Part shown: one piece after another, positions 26,181 through 35,011 of the stretch
Numbering within the stretch: the first letter of the stretch is position 1
Layout of the letters: each line of letters opens with the position of its first letter
Assembly: GCF_004331695.1 (NCBI RefSeq)
Contig: NZ_SJSL01000003.1
Location: forward strand, 248,001-312,000
Direction of reading: 5' to 3'
Origin: Pedobacter psychroterrae
GTDB lineage: Bacteria > Bacteroidota > Bacteroidia > Sphingobacteriales > Sphingobacteriaceae
Length of the DNA: 64,000 nt
Notes under the pieces: model-generated
The model's input: only the letters and a program-made list of their open reading frames with translations
What the model was told of the DNA's origin: nothing
The model's database searches: none
Translations under genes and position numbers: made by a program

Positions 26181-29100
26181 ATGTATAGAAATTTTACTAG
26201 AAATTTTTGTATGCCTTTGGGCTACAAGCAAATGTTCCTTACGGTAAAGAATTACCTTTCAAATGGAAGTGTAAAGAACTACCTGGAGGAACTAAATTTA
26301 GGTTTAGCGATGAAGATAACTACTCTTTTATTAATCGTTAGTATTATACAGGTAAGTGCTGCTTCCTTTGCCCAGAAGGTAAGCATCAGCAAGAAGAATA
26401 TATCGCTGGAAGACGCACTTAAACAGATCCATGTGCAGTCCGGATATGATATTTTATATGATGTAGATCTTTTAAAAGATAAGCCATCCATTAATCTGAG
26501 TCTAAAGCAGGTGTCTATTGAAGAAGCGATGAAGACCACGCTCCATGGACAGTCATTGACTTATGCGCTAAAAGGCATGACCATTATTTTGCAAAAGAGA
26601 ACTGCGCCTGCATTTCTGGATATCGTGGTCGATCGCTTTGTGAACATCGACGTTACTGGTCGTGTGACAGACAAGGATGGAGCCCCTATTCCGGGTGTAA
26701 CTGTGAATGTAAAGAATCGTAGCGCGGCTACTTCAACCAATAGCGATGGTAAGTTCGGTATTACTGTAGATCAGGGCGAGATTTTGGTCTTCAGGATGAT
26801 AGGATACGATATCCAGGAGGTAACAGTAGGTACTCAATCTCTCATGAACATCACCTTGGTAGAATCAAATTCTGGTCTGGATGAAGTGGTAGTGATCGGT
26901 TACGGTACCCAAAAGAAACGTGACTTAACGGGTGCGATTTCTTCTGTCAAATCAGAGGACCTGGTCATCTCATCTGGTCCTGAGATCGGAAACATGCTAA
27001 AAGGTAAGGTTGCAGGACTAACAATTCGTCAGAACAGCGCACAACCCGGTGGTGGAGTCGATATTCAGGTGCGGGGATATGGATCTGTCGAAACTGGAAA
27101 TGTACCACTTTATGTAGTAGACGGCTTCCCAATATCCGATTTGCAGCAGCCTCCAACAGTGGGGGGAAGGTATGAAGGAGGCACACAGAGTATCTTGAAT
27201 TCTTTCAATCCGAACGACATTGAATCTATCGAAGTGCTTAAAGATGCAAGTGCAACTGCTATATATGGTTCACGTGCGGCAAACGGAGTAATATTAATTA
27301 CCACCAAAAGAGGCGCTGAGGGGAAAACAAAAGTTGATTACGCGAACAATTTTACTATACAGCAATACAACGATTCATTTGACGTATTACCCTTAAATGA
27401 ATGGATGCAAGTGAGGAATGAGGCTGGTAGAGAGCAATGGGAGTTCGATAATGGGGTAATTCCCTATGGAACAAGGACATTGGCTGATGCCCTGGCAAGT
27501 CCTGTAAATGGTCTATATAAGAATTTATACACCCAAAACGCTATTAACAATGTAGGAAAGGGAACAGACTGGCTGGAATTAGTCACACGTAACGGTTTTA
27601 CCCAACAGCATAATTTGTCAACCTCCGGAGGTTCTAAAACGACCAAATACCTGATTTCAGGGAACTACTATGATCAGGATGGAATTATTAAAAATTCCGG
27701 CTTTAAAAGATTTTCATTAAGAGCAAATGTAGATCAAGAGATTAGCAAATACATCAAACTTGGTTTGAACCTGACAACTAGCAGGATAGATAATAATAAC
27801 AGTCAACTTGGTGGACAACAATTTGAGAATTCTGGCATAATCAGGGCTGCTATCCAGCAGGGCCCTCATATCCAGGCAATTGATGAAGATGGCAATTATC
27901 CACTGAATCCACAGTTGGCGCTGCAGCCCAATCCTTACTCTCTGTTAACCATTTCTGATAAAGGAAGAATCGAACGCATGCTTCTGAATTCTTTTGTTGA
28001 TATCACACCCCTTGAAGGATTAGTAGTAAGATTAAAGGCAGGTATGGACAGGGGTTTTACGAAAAGAGAGAGTTATATCCCGACAACTACCTTAAATGGT
28101 GCATTAGAAGGCGGCAGGGCTTTTATTGGTAATACAGATAACGATGACTACCTGCTTGAGGCTACTGCAAATTATACGAAAACATTGGGTAGCGACCATC
28201 GGTTTGATATTCTTGCAGGTGTCTCCCAACAGAAAACATTAAACAGGAATAGCAACAGTTCGAGCACTGGGTTTATTACTGATGCGTTTCTTTGGAATAA
28301 TCTGGGGGCTGCTACAAACCCTCTGGCTCCTGGTTCAGGAGCGTCTGAAGTAATGATTGCTTCATACTTCGGGAGATTCAATTATAATTATAAAGGAAGG
28401 TATCTATTTACCTTTACCACCCGTACAGACGGCTCAAGCGTATTTGCGGTCAATAATAAATGGGGTACTTTTCCATCTGCCGCAGTGGCATGGAATGTAG
28501 CTGAAGAACCGTTTTTTAAAAGTTTGAAAAATGTGGTTTCCCAGTTCAAAATCAGACTTGGTTACGGACAAACGGGAAAAGCAAGCATTAATACCAACGC
28601 ATTTGCGGCATACGGTACTTATCCGGCCTGGTTATCAGGTGATGATGCCCGTTTAATAGGAGTCTCACTTTCCAGACTTGAAAATCCGGATTTGAAATGG
28701 GAAACGACTACAGGGGCAAACTTTGGCATTGATTATTCCATTTTAGGCGGAAAGGTAGAAGGATCATTTGAGTTGTTTGATAATGAAGTTTCAGATCTGC
28801 TGGATTTCAAAGACCTCAATTCATACCATGAAGTCAACACCATTATCTATAATGTCGGTACAACTAAAAGTAAAGGATTTGAATTTAGTGTAACTACACG
28901 GAACATCAGGACCGATAACTTTCAGTGGAAAACAACGCTTAATATATCTAGATTTAAAGACAACTGGAAAGAAAGAGCACCAGATTGGAAACCATTGGTC
29001 TACGAAAGTGATAGTGATCCGATCCGTGCCGTGTACAGCAGACTATCTGATGGTATTTTACAAGTTGGAGAGACTGTTCCGGTATCACAGCCAGAACTAA

Positions 29101-29729
29101 AACCTGGTATGATTAAAATTAAGGATATAAATGGTTATGTAAGGGATGCCAATAATAACCCGGCAGTAGATGCCAATGGCCGGTTTCTCAGAACTGGTAG
29201 TCCTGACGGAATCATTGATGATGCCGATACCAAACTCGTGGGTACTTCTGATCCGAGCATGATGGCAGGTATAACCAACATATTATCCTATAAGAGATTC
29301 AGTCTTAATTTTGATTTTAATGGACTATTTGGTCGCACCATGGCGGATCCAAATTATGTAACTTATGGCTTTAGCGCATATGGAGTTTACTCAAATGGTT
29401 ATAATGCATTAAGGACTGTGAAGGAAAGATGGACACCACAAAACCCTTCCACAACAACTCCTAGTTCTTTTTGGGGATTTTCTCCGTACAGTGTGGGTGA
29501 CTTCTTTATGCAGGATGCCTGGTTTGTAAGGCTACAGAATGTTTCACTTGGCTACAGCTTACCTACAAAATGGACAAGAGGAGCTTTTTCTTCTATCAGG
29601 GCCCATGTCGATGCACAGAATCTTTTTACCATTACGCCTTACAAGGGTGTTGATCCGGAAACAGATTCTTATACAGCTGCTTATCCCAACATCCGTACGT
29701 TTACGGCCGGACTGAACTTTACATTTTAA
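26181..29729 (+). CDS. susC-like: SusC/RagA-family TonB-dependent transducer with STN signalling domain
   Basis: An 1182-residue outer-membrane protein. The longest frame begins at 26181 with a basic 43-residue extension before the hydrophobic signal. MKITTLLLIVSIIQVSAASFAQ, from an internal ATG at 26310, would be a standard signal peptide, so the start is uncertain. The STN (secretin/TonB N-terminal) domain covers about residues 70-135 (LEDALKQIHVQSGYDILYDV, IEEAMKTTLHGQSLTYAL). A CarboxypepD_reg-like domain, TonB-box region (LDEVVVIGYGTQKKRD), plug (SIEVLKDASATAIYGSRAANG) and barrel with C-terminal LNFTF follow. The STN domain should contact the FecR-like protein to switch on the ECF sigma factor when substrate is bound. 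It pairs with the SusD gene 23 bp downstream. Confidence 0.95.
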   Translation: MYRNFTRNFCMPLGYKQMFLTVKNYLSNGSVKNYLEELNLGLAMKITTLLLIVSIIQVSAASFAQKVSISKKNISLEDALKQIHVQSGYDILYDVDLLKDKPSINLSLKQVSIEEAMKTTLHGQSLTYALKGMTIILQKRTAPAFLDIVVDRFVNIDVTGRVTDKDGAPIPGVTVNVKNRSAATSTNSDGKFGITVDQGEILVFRMIGYDIQEVTVGTQSLMNITLVESNSGLDEVVVIGYGTQKKRDLTGAISSVKSEDLVISSGPEIGNMLKGKVAGLTIRQNSAQPGGGVDIQVRGYGSVETGNVPLYVVDGFPISDLQQPPTVGGRYEGGTQSILNSFNPNDIESIEVLKDASATAIYGSRAANGVILITTKRGAEGKTKVDYANNFTIQQYNDSFDVLPLNEWMQVRNEAGREQWEFDNGVIPYGTRTLADALASPVNGLYKNLYTQNAINNVGKGTDWLELVTRNGFTQQHNLSTSGGSKTTKYLISGNYYDQDGIIKNSGFKRFSLRANVDQEISKYIKLGLNLTTSRIDNNNSQLGGQQFENSGIIRAAIQQGPHIQAIDEDGNYPLNPQLALQPNPYSLLTISDKGRIERMLLNSFVDITPLEGLVVRLKAGMDRGFTKRESYIPTTTLNGALEGGRAFIGNTDNDDYLLEATANYTKTLGSDHRFDILAGVSQQKTLNRNSNSSSTGFITDAFLWNNLGAATNPLAPGSGASEVMIASYFGRFNYNYKGRYLFTFTTRTDGSSVFAVNNKWGTFPSAAVAWNVAEEPFFKSLKNVVSQFKIRLGYGQTGKASINTNAFAAYGTYPAWLSGDDARLIGVSLSRLENPDLKWETTTGANFGIDYSILGGKVEGSFELFDNEVSDLLDFKDLNSYHEVNTIIYNVGTTKSKGFEFSVTTRNIRTDNFQWKTTLNISRFKDNWKERAPDWKPLVYESDSDPIRAVYSRLSDGILQVGETVPVSQPELKPGMIKIKDINGYVRDANNNPAVDANGRFLRTGSPDGIIDDADTKLVGTSDPSMMAGITNILSYKRFSLNFDFNGLFGRTMADPNYVTYGFSAYGVYSNGYNALRTVKERWTPQNPSTTTPSSFWGFSPYSVGDFFMQDAWFVRLQNVSLGYSLPTKWTRGAFSSIRAHVDAQNLFTITPYKGVDPETDSYTAAYPNIRTFTAGLNFTF

Positions 29730-29752
29730 ATAACACTATAAAAGATATAAAA

Positions 29753-31216
29753 ATGAAAAGACATACATTATTATTCCTGTCCATAGTGTTACTACTAAGT
29801 AGTTGCACAAAAGACCTGGTACCTCTGGATTATTCAGAGATCAACCCAAGTATTTTTCCAAAGAGTGCGGCAGATTTGGAAGCCATGGTGAATGCAGCAT
29901 ACCATCCGGTTCGCGGAGCGTATGGTGATGGAATCTTCTCTACCTCAGAAAGAGGTGTGATGTATATAACTGATGCCACTACAGAAACGCTTTACGGCCC
30001 ATATGGTGATCAACAGATTGCTACATTGCACAATTACCGCCCTGAAAACACAGCTTTTACCCATTATTATGACGATTATAACAATAAGATTAGCAGGATG
30101 ACCACCACCATCGATCTTATCCAGAATTCAACTGTTGGGGAGGATTTGAAAAAAAGAGCAATAGCACAAGTACGTTGTGCCAGGGGGCTGTTAGCTTATA
30201 CGTTGTTTGATTTGTATGGACCTTTAGTGATCGCTCCGTTGGAAGTTCTTAAAAGTCCATTAAAAGAAGAACCCCTTGCCAGACTGAGCAATCAGGAAAC
30301 AGTAGATTTTATTGAGGCTGATCTTATTGCAGCTGCAGAAGATCTTCCCGCCGTGGCGGAAGCAGAATACGGCAGGTTCAATAAGGCTCTTGCAAAAATG
30401 ATCCAAATTCGATTAAACCTTCACGAAAAAAAGTGGGATAAAGTTATCGGACTTTCAAATGAAATCATTGCTTACAATTATTACTCATTGGATCAGGACT
30501 ATGCGGGTATCTGGGATCTTGATGGTGCCAAAACTAGTAATGAAGTGATCTGGGCCATTCCTTGTGACTATGCAGGTACAAGTGAAAACCAATGGCAGCT
30601 GATGGTGCTTCCTGCCGTATTTGCACCTAAAGGTGGCTTCGGAACTATCCAAAGCACCTGGTATTTTTATGACTCATTTGAAGACGATGACAAACGGAGA
30701 GAGATGCTCATTTCAGAATTTACCGGCACGGATGGTGTTTCTTACAGCAGGGCGAATCCCGGTACACTAATCAATTTCGGTCCGATTCCCCTGAAAATGA
30801 ATCAAGATGCAGCCAGAACAACCGGTGTATCCACCGTGGATATCGTGATGTACCGCTATTCTGACGTGTTGTTATCGAAAGCAGAGGCTATTGCTAATCT
30901 GTCCGCTCCAAATCAAGAGGCTATGGAACTGGTAAACAAAGTGAGAAGAAGAGCAGGCCTGGGGGATAAGTCACTTTCAAATTATAGTACGCTTGCAACA
31001 TTTAATGATTTGATTTTGCTAGAAAGAAGTCACGAGTTCTGGTGCGAGAACGGACAGTACCGGGCCGATCTAATCAGAATGGGCAAATTTGTATCGCGCA
31101 CACAGGAAGTCAAAAAGTCGACCTATACAGCACCACATAAAGTGTTGTTTCCATTTTCTCCAGCAAGGATAGCTGAAGGAAAAGGCAAATTTATACAAAA
31201 CCCTGGATACAATTAA
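29753..31216 (+). CDS. susD-like: SusD/RagB-family lipoprotein of locus 2
   Basis: A 487-residue surface lipoprotein with the signal MKRHTLLFLSIVLLLSSC. SusD features are present: the N-terminal helical repeats (LEAMVNAAYHPVRGAYG, RCARGLLAYTLFDLYGPLVI), the central YRYSDVLLSKAEAIANL and the C-terminal VNKVRRRAGLGD, LLERSHEFWCENGQYRADLIRMG. It binds the substrate of the SusC partner and lids the barrel. It is somewhat shorter than the SusD of locus 1 (556 residues) and not closely similar, so a different ligand is likely. Its stop codon overlaps an ATG of the following gene (TAATG at 31214-31218). Confidence 0.94.
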   Translation: MKRHTLLFLSIVLLLSSCTKDLVPLDYSEINPSIFPKSAADLEAMVNAAYHPVRGAYGDGIFSTSERGVMYITDATTETLYGPYGDQQIATLHNYRPENTAFTHYYDDYNNKISRMTTTIDLIQNSTVGEDLKKRAIAQVRCARGLLAYTLFDLYGPLVIAPLEVLKSPLKEEPLARLSNQETVDFIEADLIAAAEDLPAVAEAEYGRFNKALAKMIQIRLNLHEKKWDKVIGLSNEIIAYNYYSLDQDYAGIWDLDGAKTSNEVIWAIPCDYAGTSENQWQLMVLPAVFAPKGGFGTIQSTWYFYDSFEDDDKRREMLISEFTGTDGVSYSRANPGTLINFGPIPLKMNQDAARTTGVSTVDIVMYRYSDVLLSKAEAIANLSAPNQEAMELVNKVRRRAGLGDKSLSNYSTLATFNDLILLERSHEFWCENGQYRADLIRMGKFVSRTQEVKKSTYTAPHKVLFPFSPARIAEGKGKFIQNPGYN

Positions 31217-31242
31217 TGGCATTTATCTTAAATAAGCATGTG

Positions 31243-32622
31243 ATGAAGAGAAAAAGCAGATTTGGCAGATTGATGATGTACGGTGCAGGGTTTGTGCTGT
31301 TGATGAGTATTGCTTTTGCATGTTCAAAGAAAAAAGACGGACCTGCAGCAGAGCCGGAACCAGGCGTTAAGTACGAGGCATCTTCAGAGATATTTCCTAA
31401 CACCGAAAGAGGATTTGCTAAGACCATGACTGTGCAGTCGGGCGGTGCACCGCTAAATCTGGTACAGCTAAACACGTTCAGGGCGCAAAATATTTCGCTG
31501 GTGGTACGCGTGTTCTATTTTAACGCTTACAAGGATAAAGCACTCGATGCTGCGGAATTAACGCTGATACAGACCGATCTGGATAATTTACGTCAAGCCG
31601 GATTAAAAGGAGTGGTACGTTTTGCTTATACCGACCAGATTGATGGTACAGATGCACCTTTGGCCATTGTTCAGCAGCATATGGATCAGCTAAAGCCCAT
31701 TTTTGAAGCAAATAAAGACGTAATTGCTTTTGTACAGGCTGGTTTTATTGGTGCCTGGGGCGAGTGGCACAATTCGAGTAACGGATTGGCTACACCGGAC
31801 AATAAAAAGATCGTGCTGGAGAAGCTGTTGAGCGTATTGCCAAAAGAGCTCATGGTGCAAGTAAGAACGCCGGTTTACAAACAGGGCGTGTTTAACACTA
31901 CCAACCCTTTGACGAAGGCGCAAGGCTATTCTACCGAGAACATCGCGCGTGTAGGACATCACAATGATTGCTTTTTATCCAGTACGGACGATTACGGAAC
32001 ATATCTGAATATCGCGACTGAGAAGCAATACATCAGCAATGAAGCCTTGTATGTTCCAGTGGGCGGCGAGACTTGTCCGCCACTCGCTGGGTTTTCTCCC
32101 ACCTGTATAGAAGGAAGAACGCAGATGAAGCTGTTAAAATGGACCTACATTAACATAGATTACTACATACCTACTATTAATGCATGGAAGGCTTCAGGAT
32201 GTTTTGAAGAGTTTCAGCGCAGTTTGGGCTACCGGTTTTCGATGATGAGTTCTTCATTTGCAACAGAAGCAAGCGGCAGTTTTAAGATGAATTTGCAGCT
32301 TATCAACAACGGTTATGCGCCTTTGTACAATAAAAAAATCGCCAGTCTGGTGCTTAAAAATAAAGTAAGCGGTGCCTTTTATACAGCACCCCTGGCATAT
32401 GACATGCGAGAGAGCAAGCCTGGGGTTGCGGTTACTTTGGATGAGAGCGTAAGCCTTTCCGGTATTCCGGCAGGAGATTATGCCCTTTATTTGCGCGTGG
32501 CCGATCAGGCCGCAAGCCTAAAGGACCGGATAGATTATGCAGTAAGGTTTGCGAATGCTGGAACCTGGACGACAGACAATGGAGGCATGAACGACCTAAA
32601 GTCAAGTTTAAAAATTAATTAA
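31243..32622 (+). CDS. DUF4874/DUF4832 lipoprotein, putative glycan-acting enzyme (paralogue 1)
   Basis: A 459-residue lipoprotein from ATG 31243 (signal MKRKSRFGRLMMYGAGFVLLMSIAFAC). An in-frame ATG at 31216 overlaps the susD stop and would add nine residues. The N-terminal half matches DUF4874 (IFPNTERGFAKT, QAGLKGVVRFAYTD, FVQAGFIGAWGEWH with Glu174 in a TIM-barrel-like context). The C-terminal half matches DUF4832 (GHHNDCFLSSTDDYGTY, VGGETC, then a beta-sandwich tail). I know of no characterised function. The fold hints and the position inside a susCD operon make a glycoside hydrolase or glycan-binding role plausible, which is inference. The gene at 33510 is a paralogue sharing the ERGF, QAGLK, GxWGE, HNDCFL and DDYGT motifs. 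Confidence 0.82.
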   Translation: MKRKSRFGRLMMYGAGFVLLMSIAFACSKKKDGPAAEPEPGVKYEASSEIFPNTERGFAKTMTVQSGGAPLNLVQLNTFRAQNISLVVRVFYFNAYKDKALDAAELTLIQTDLDNLRQAGLKGVVRFAYTDQIDGTDAPLAIVQQHMDQLKPIFEANKDVIAFVQAGFIGAWGEWHNSSNGLATPDNKKIVLEKLLSVLPKELMVQVRTPVYKQGVFNTTNPLTKAQGYSTENIARVGHHNDCFLSSTDDYGTYLNIATEKQYISNEALYVPVGGETCPPLAGFSPTCIEGRTQMKLLKWTYINIDYYIPTINAWKASGCFEEFQRSLGYRFSMMSSSFATEASGSFKMNLQLINNGYAPLYNKKIASLVLKNKVSGAFYTAPLAYDMRESKPGVAVTLDESVSLSGIPAGDYALYLRVADQAASLKDRIDYAVRFANAGTWTTDNGGMNDLKSSLKIN

Positions 32623-32643
32623 AAGTATTTAAATCATAAAAAC

Positions 32644-33504
32644 ATGAAAAAGAACATCGTTTTAATGTATAGCCTTTTAGCAGCAGTGCTGGTAATTGGT
32701 GCTTGTAAAAAAGGTGAAGATGAAGGCAGTGGCACCAAAGCTGTATTTAGCTATGTAGCTGATGGCTATAAAGTAAACTTCACCAACTTCTCTACCAATT
32801 CAACAGAGTTTATGTGGGATTTTGGAGATGGTAGTAATGAAACGTCTACGAAGAAATCACCACAACATATCTTTAAAAGCAAGGGCAATTTCCTGGTATC
32901 GCTGACTACCAAAAATGGCGATTTGACCAGCCAATTTATTGATACGGTGAGTATTGTTGGTCCGAATATTAAGATAGATGGTGACTTTACGGACTGGGAA
33001 TATGTTGGCTATACGTTTACAAATGAAGCGGGAAAAGGCGGAAATCTGCAGGCAATAAAAACTTTTGCCTCCTCAACTGCGATTAACTTTTACCTGGAAG
33101 GCACTGCGGATATGAAAATGGAGATCCTGGATCTTTACCTGGATGCAGACAACAATACCGCTACTGGATTTAGCACCTGGCAGTATCCTGCAGGATCTGG
33201 TGCCGAGTTTTTATTTGAAGGCAGTTTTGTAGGTGGCTGGGGCGATATGTATGCGCATTCGGGTCCGCCTGCAGGATTTAATTTCACACCGATAAGCAGC
33301 TTTGCTGAAGAATTGAGCTATTCTACCATTAAAACTGTATCGGGCAAAAAAGTGATCGAGTTTTCTATTAAGAGAAATAAACTTGGAGCACTAAAGAACT
33401 TTGTGAACTTTTCCATTACCGAACTGACTTCGGGTTGGGCTGATGTGGGAAGTTTACCGGTTAGTCAAACACCAACCTCCACCTATGGCAAAATACCATT
33501 GTAG
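32644..33504 (+). CDS. PKD-domain lipoprotein with CBM9-like C-terminal domain
   Basis: A 286-residue lipoprotein with the signal MKKNIVLMYSLLAAVLVIGAC. Residues about 35-105 are a clear PKD domain (FMWDFGDGSNETSTKKSPQHIF). Residues about 110-286 resemble CBM9-type carbohydrate-binding domains, with IDGDFTDWEYVGY at the start and LDLYLDADNNTATGF in the middle. The assignment to CBM9 is by motif only. It probably binds the glycan at the cell surface, as an SGBP of locus 2. It lies between the two DUF4832 paralogues with gaps of 21 bp and 5 bp, so all are one transcript. Confidence 0.8.
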   Translation: MKKNIVLMYSLLAAVLVIGACKKGEDEGSGTKAVFSYVADGYKVNFTNFSTNSTEFMWDFGDGSNETSTKKSPQHIFKSKGNFLVSLTTKNGDLTSQFIDTVSIVGPNIKIDGDFTDWEYVGYTFTNEAGKGGNLQAIKTFASSTAINFYLEGTADMKMEILDLYLDADNNTATGFSTWQYPAGSGAEFLFEGSFVGGWGDMYAHSGPPAGFNFTPISSFAEELSYSTIKTVSGKKVIEFSIKRNKLGALKNFVNFSITELTSGWADVGSLPVSQTPTSTYGKIPL

Positions 33505-33509
33505 GATTT

Positions 33510-35009
33510 ATGCGGGTCATTAAAAAAGCTGCCTTATTAACCTGGTTGCTTGGATGTGTGATAAGCACCGTTCAGGCTCAAGTTAATAAGGTGGCTTACA
33601 TCCGAAGTACGGCCGACTTTCCGAATCCGGAAAGAGGGTTTTATCTTGCTGTTGGTCAGCCCCCTGGAACATTGTCTGCTGTCGAACTGAAAAAGCTGCG
33701 AACTGTGTATGCTAAGCGGGGCAGTGCAAGTTATCAAACCTGGATCTCACTGATCTATCGCGGTTACCTTCTTACAGACTTTAGAAAAGGGGCCTTGAGC
33801 GGGGAGTTTTTGGAAAAGCTGCAAGGAGATTTTGATGCAGTTAGGCAAGCGGGATTGAAAATGGTACTGAGATTCTCGTATATCGATAAGACGACAAAAG
33901 GCGGTTGCCCGGATGGAGAAATTTGTCCGCCTTATGGCGATGCTTCCAAGGATATTGTACTGCAGCATATCGCTCAGTTAAAGCCCCTGCTAATGAAGAA
34001 TGCGGATGTGATTTCGGTGTTTCAACAGGGATTTATTGGTATTTGGGGTGAAAATCATTATACAGATTACTTTGGAGATCCTTCAAAAAATGGTACGGGA
34101 TTTATACCCGACCAGGGCTGGAATGACAGGAATGATGTATTAAAAGCATTGCTGGATGCTTTGCCTAAGGATAGAATGGTGCAGGTACGGACTCCTCAGT
34201 TGAAGCAGCGCTTTGTATTTGGTGCAGGGGCGCCGCTGACTACCAAAGCTACGGATGGTAGCGCTGCGTATACTTTTACAGATGCCTCGAGGGTGGCTCT
34301 TCATAACGATTGCTTTTTAGCTTCTAAAGATGACTATGGCACTTTTTCTGATTATGGAAATAAGGAGGGCAGGGCGGCTGACCCCAATGATTTACTGCGT
34401 AAGTATTTCATAGCAGAAAGCAAATATCTGGCAGTTGGGGGTGAGACTTGCGATGACAGTTTTAGTCCGCAGAATGATTGTGCCCCATTGGGTTACGCAA
34501 TTAAGGAAATGGCCGCCATGCATTACAGTTTTTTAAATGTGAGTTACAATAACCTGGTCAACAATGATTGGGAGACACAAGGTTGTATGGCAGAGATTAA
34601 GCGGAATTTGGGATACCGCTTTGTATTGAAGTCCTCATCTGTGACGAAGCGCATTGCTAAAGGGAAAAAGCTGCAGTTTTCGCTGGAGTTGCAAAATGAG
34701 GGATATGCCACACCTTATAACCCAAGACCAGTGCAACTGGTGTTTCGGGAAAGAACTAGTAAAAAAGTATACAAGCAGACGTTGAAAACCAATATTCAGA
34801 AATGGTATAGCGGTAAGGTTCTCCTGAATGAGGCAGTTGCGCTTCCTGTAGGGATACCTAAGGGAAGTTATGAGCTGTTGCTGGCAATGCCTGATGCGGC
34901 TGCTTCTTTGAAAAACAGGCCTGAGTACAGTCTGCGCTTAGCCAATGAGCGTATTTGGGAGGAAAGTACTGGTTTTAATAAACTTGCCCAGGTGATTACA
35001 ATACTATAG
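33510..35009 (+). CDS. DUF4874/DUF4832 exported protein, putative glycan-acting enzyme (paralogue 2)
   Basis: A 499-residue protein with a signal peptide ending STVQAQ and no lipid Cys, so probably periplasmic, whereas its paralogue at 31243 is lipid-anchored. Shared elements: FPNPERGFYLA near the N-terminus, QAGLKMVLRFSYID, FQQGFIGIWGENHY with Glu181, MVQVRTP, ALHNDCFLASKDDYGTF, VGGETC and a C-terminal beta-sandwich. It has about 40 extra residues, including a Cys-rich insert (GGCPDGEICPPYGD). Surface and periplasmic versions of one enzyme family in one operon would fit stepwise breakdown of a polymer outside and oligomers inside. The function is unproven. Confidence 0.82.
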   Translation: MRVIKKAALLTWLLGCVISTVQAQVNKVAYIRSTADFPNPERGFYLAVGQPPGTLSAVELKKLRTVYAKRGSASYQTWISLIYRGYLLTDFRKGALSGEFLEKLQGDFDAVRQAGLKMVLRFSYIDKTTKGGCPDGEICPPYGDASKDIVLQHIAQLKPLLMKNADVISVFQQGFIGIWGENHYTDYFGDPSKNGTGFIPDQGWNDRNDVLKALLDALPKDRMVQVRTPQLKQRFVFGAGAPLTTKATDGSAAYTFTDASRVALHNDCFLASKDDYGTFSDYGNKEGRAADPNDLLRKYFIAESKYLAVGGETCDDSFSPQNDCAPLGYAIKEMAAMHYSFLNVSYNNLVNNDWETQGCMAEIKRNLGYRFVLKSSSVTKRIAKGKKLQFSLELQNEGYATPYNPRPVQLVFRERTSKKVYKQTLKTNIQKWYSGKVLLNEAVALPVGIPKGSYELLLAMPDAAASLKNRPEYSLRLANERIWEESTGFNKLAQVITIL

Positions 35010-35011
35010 CT

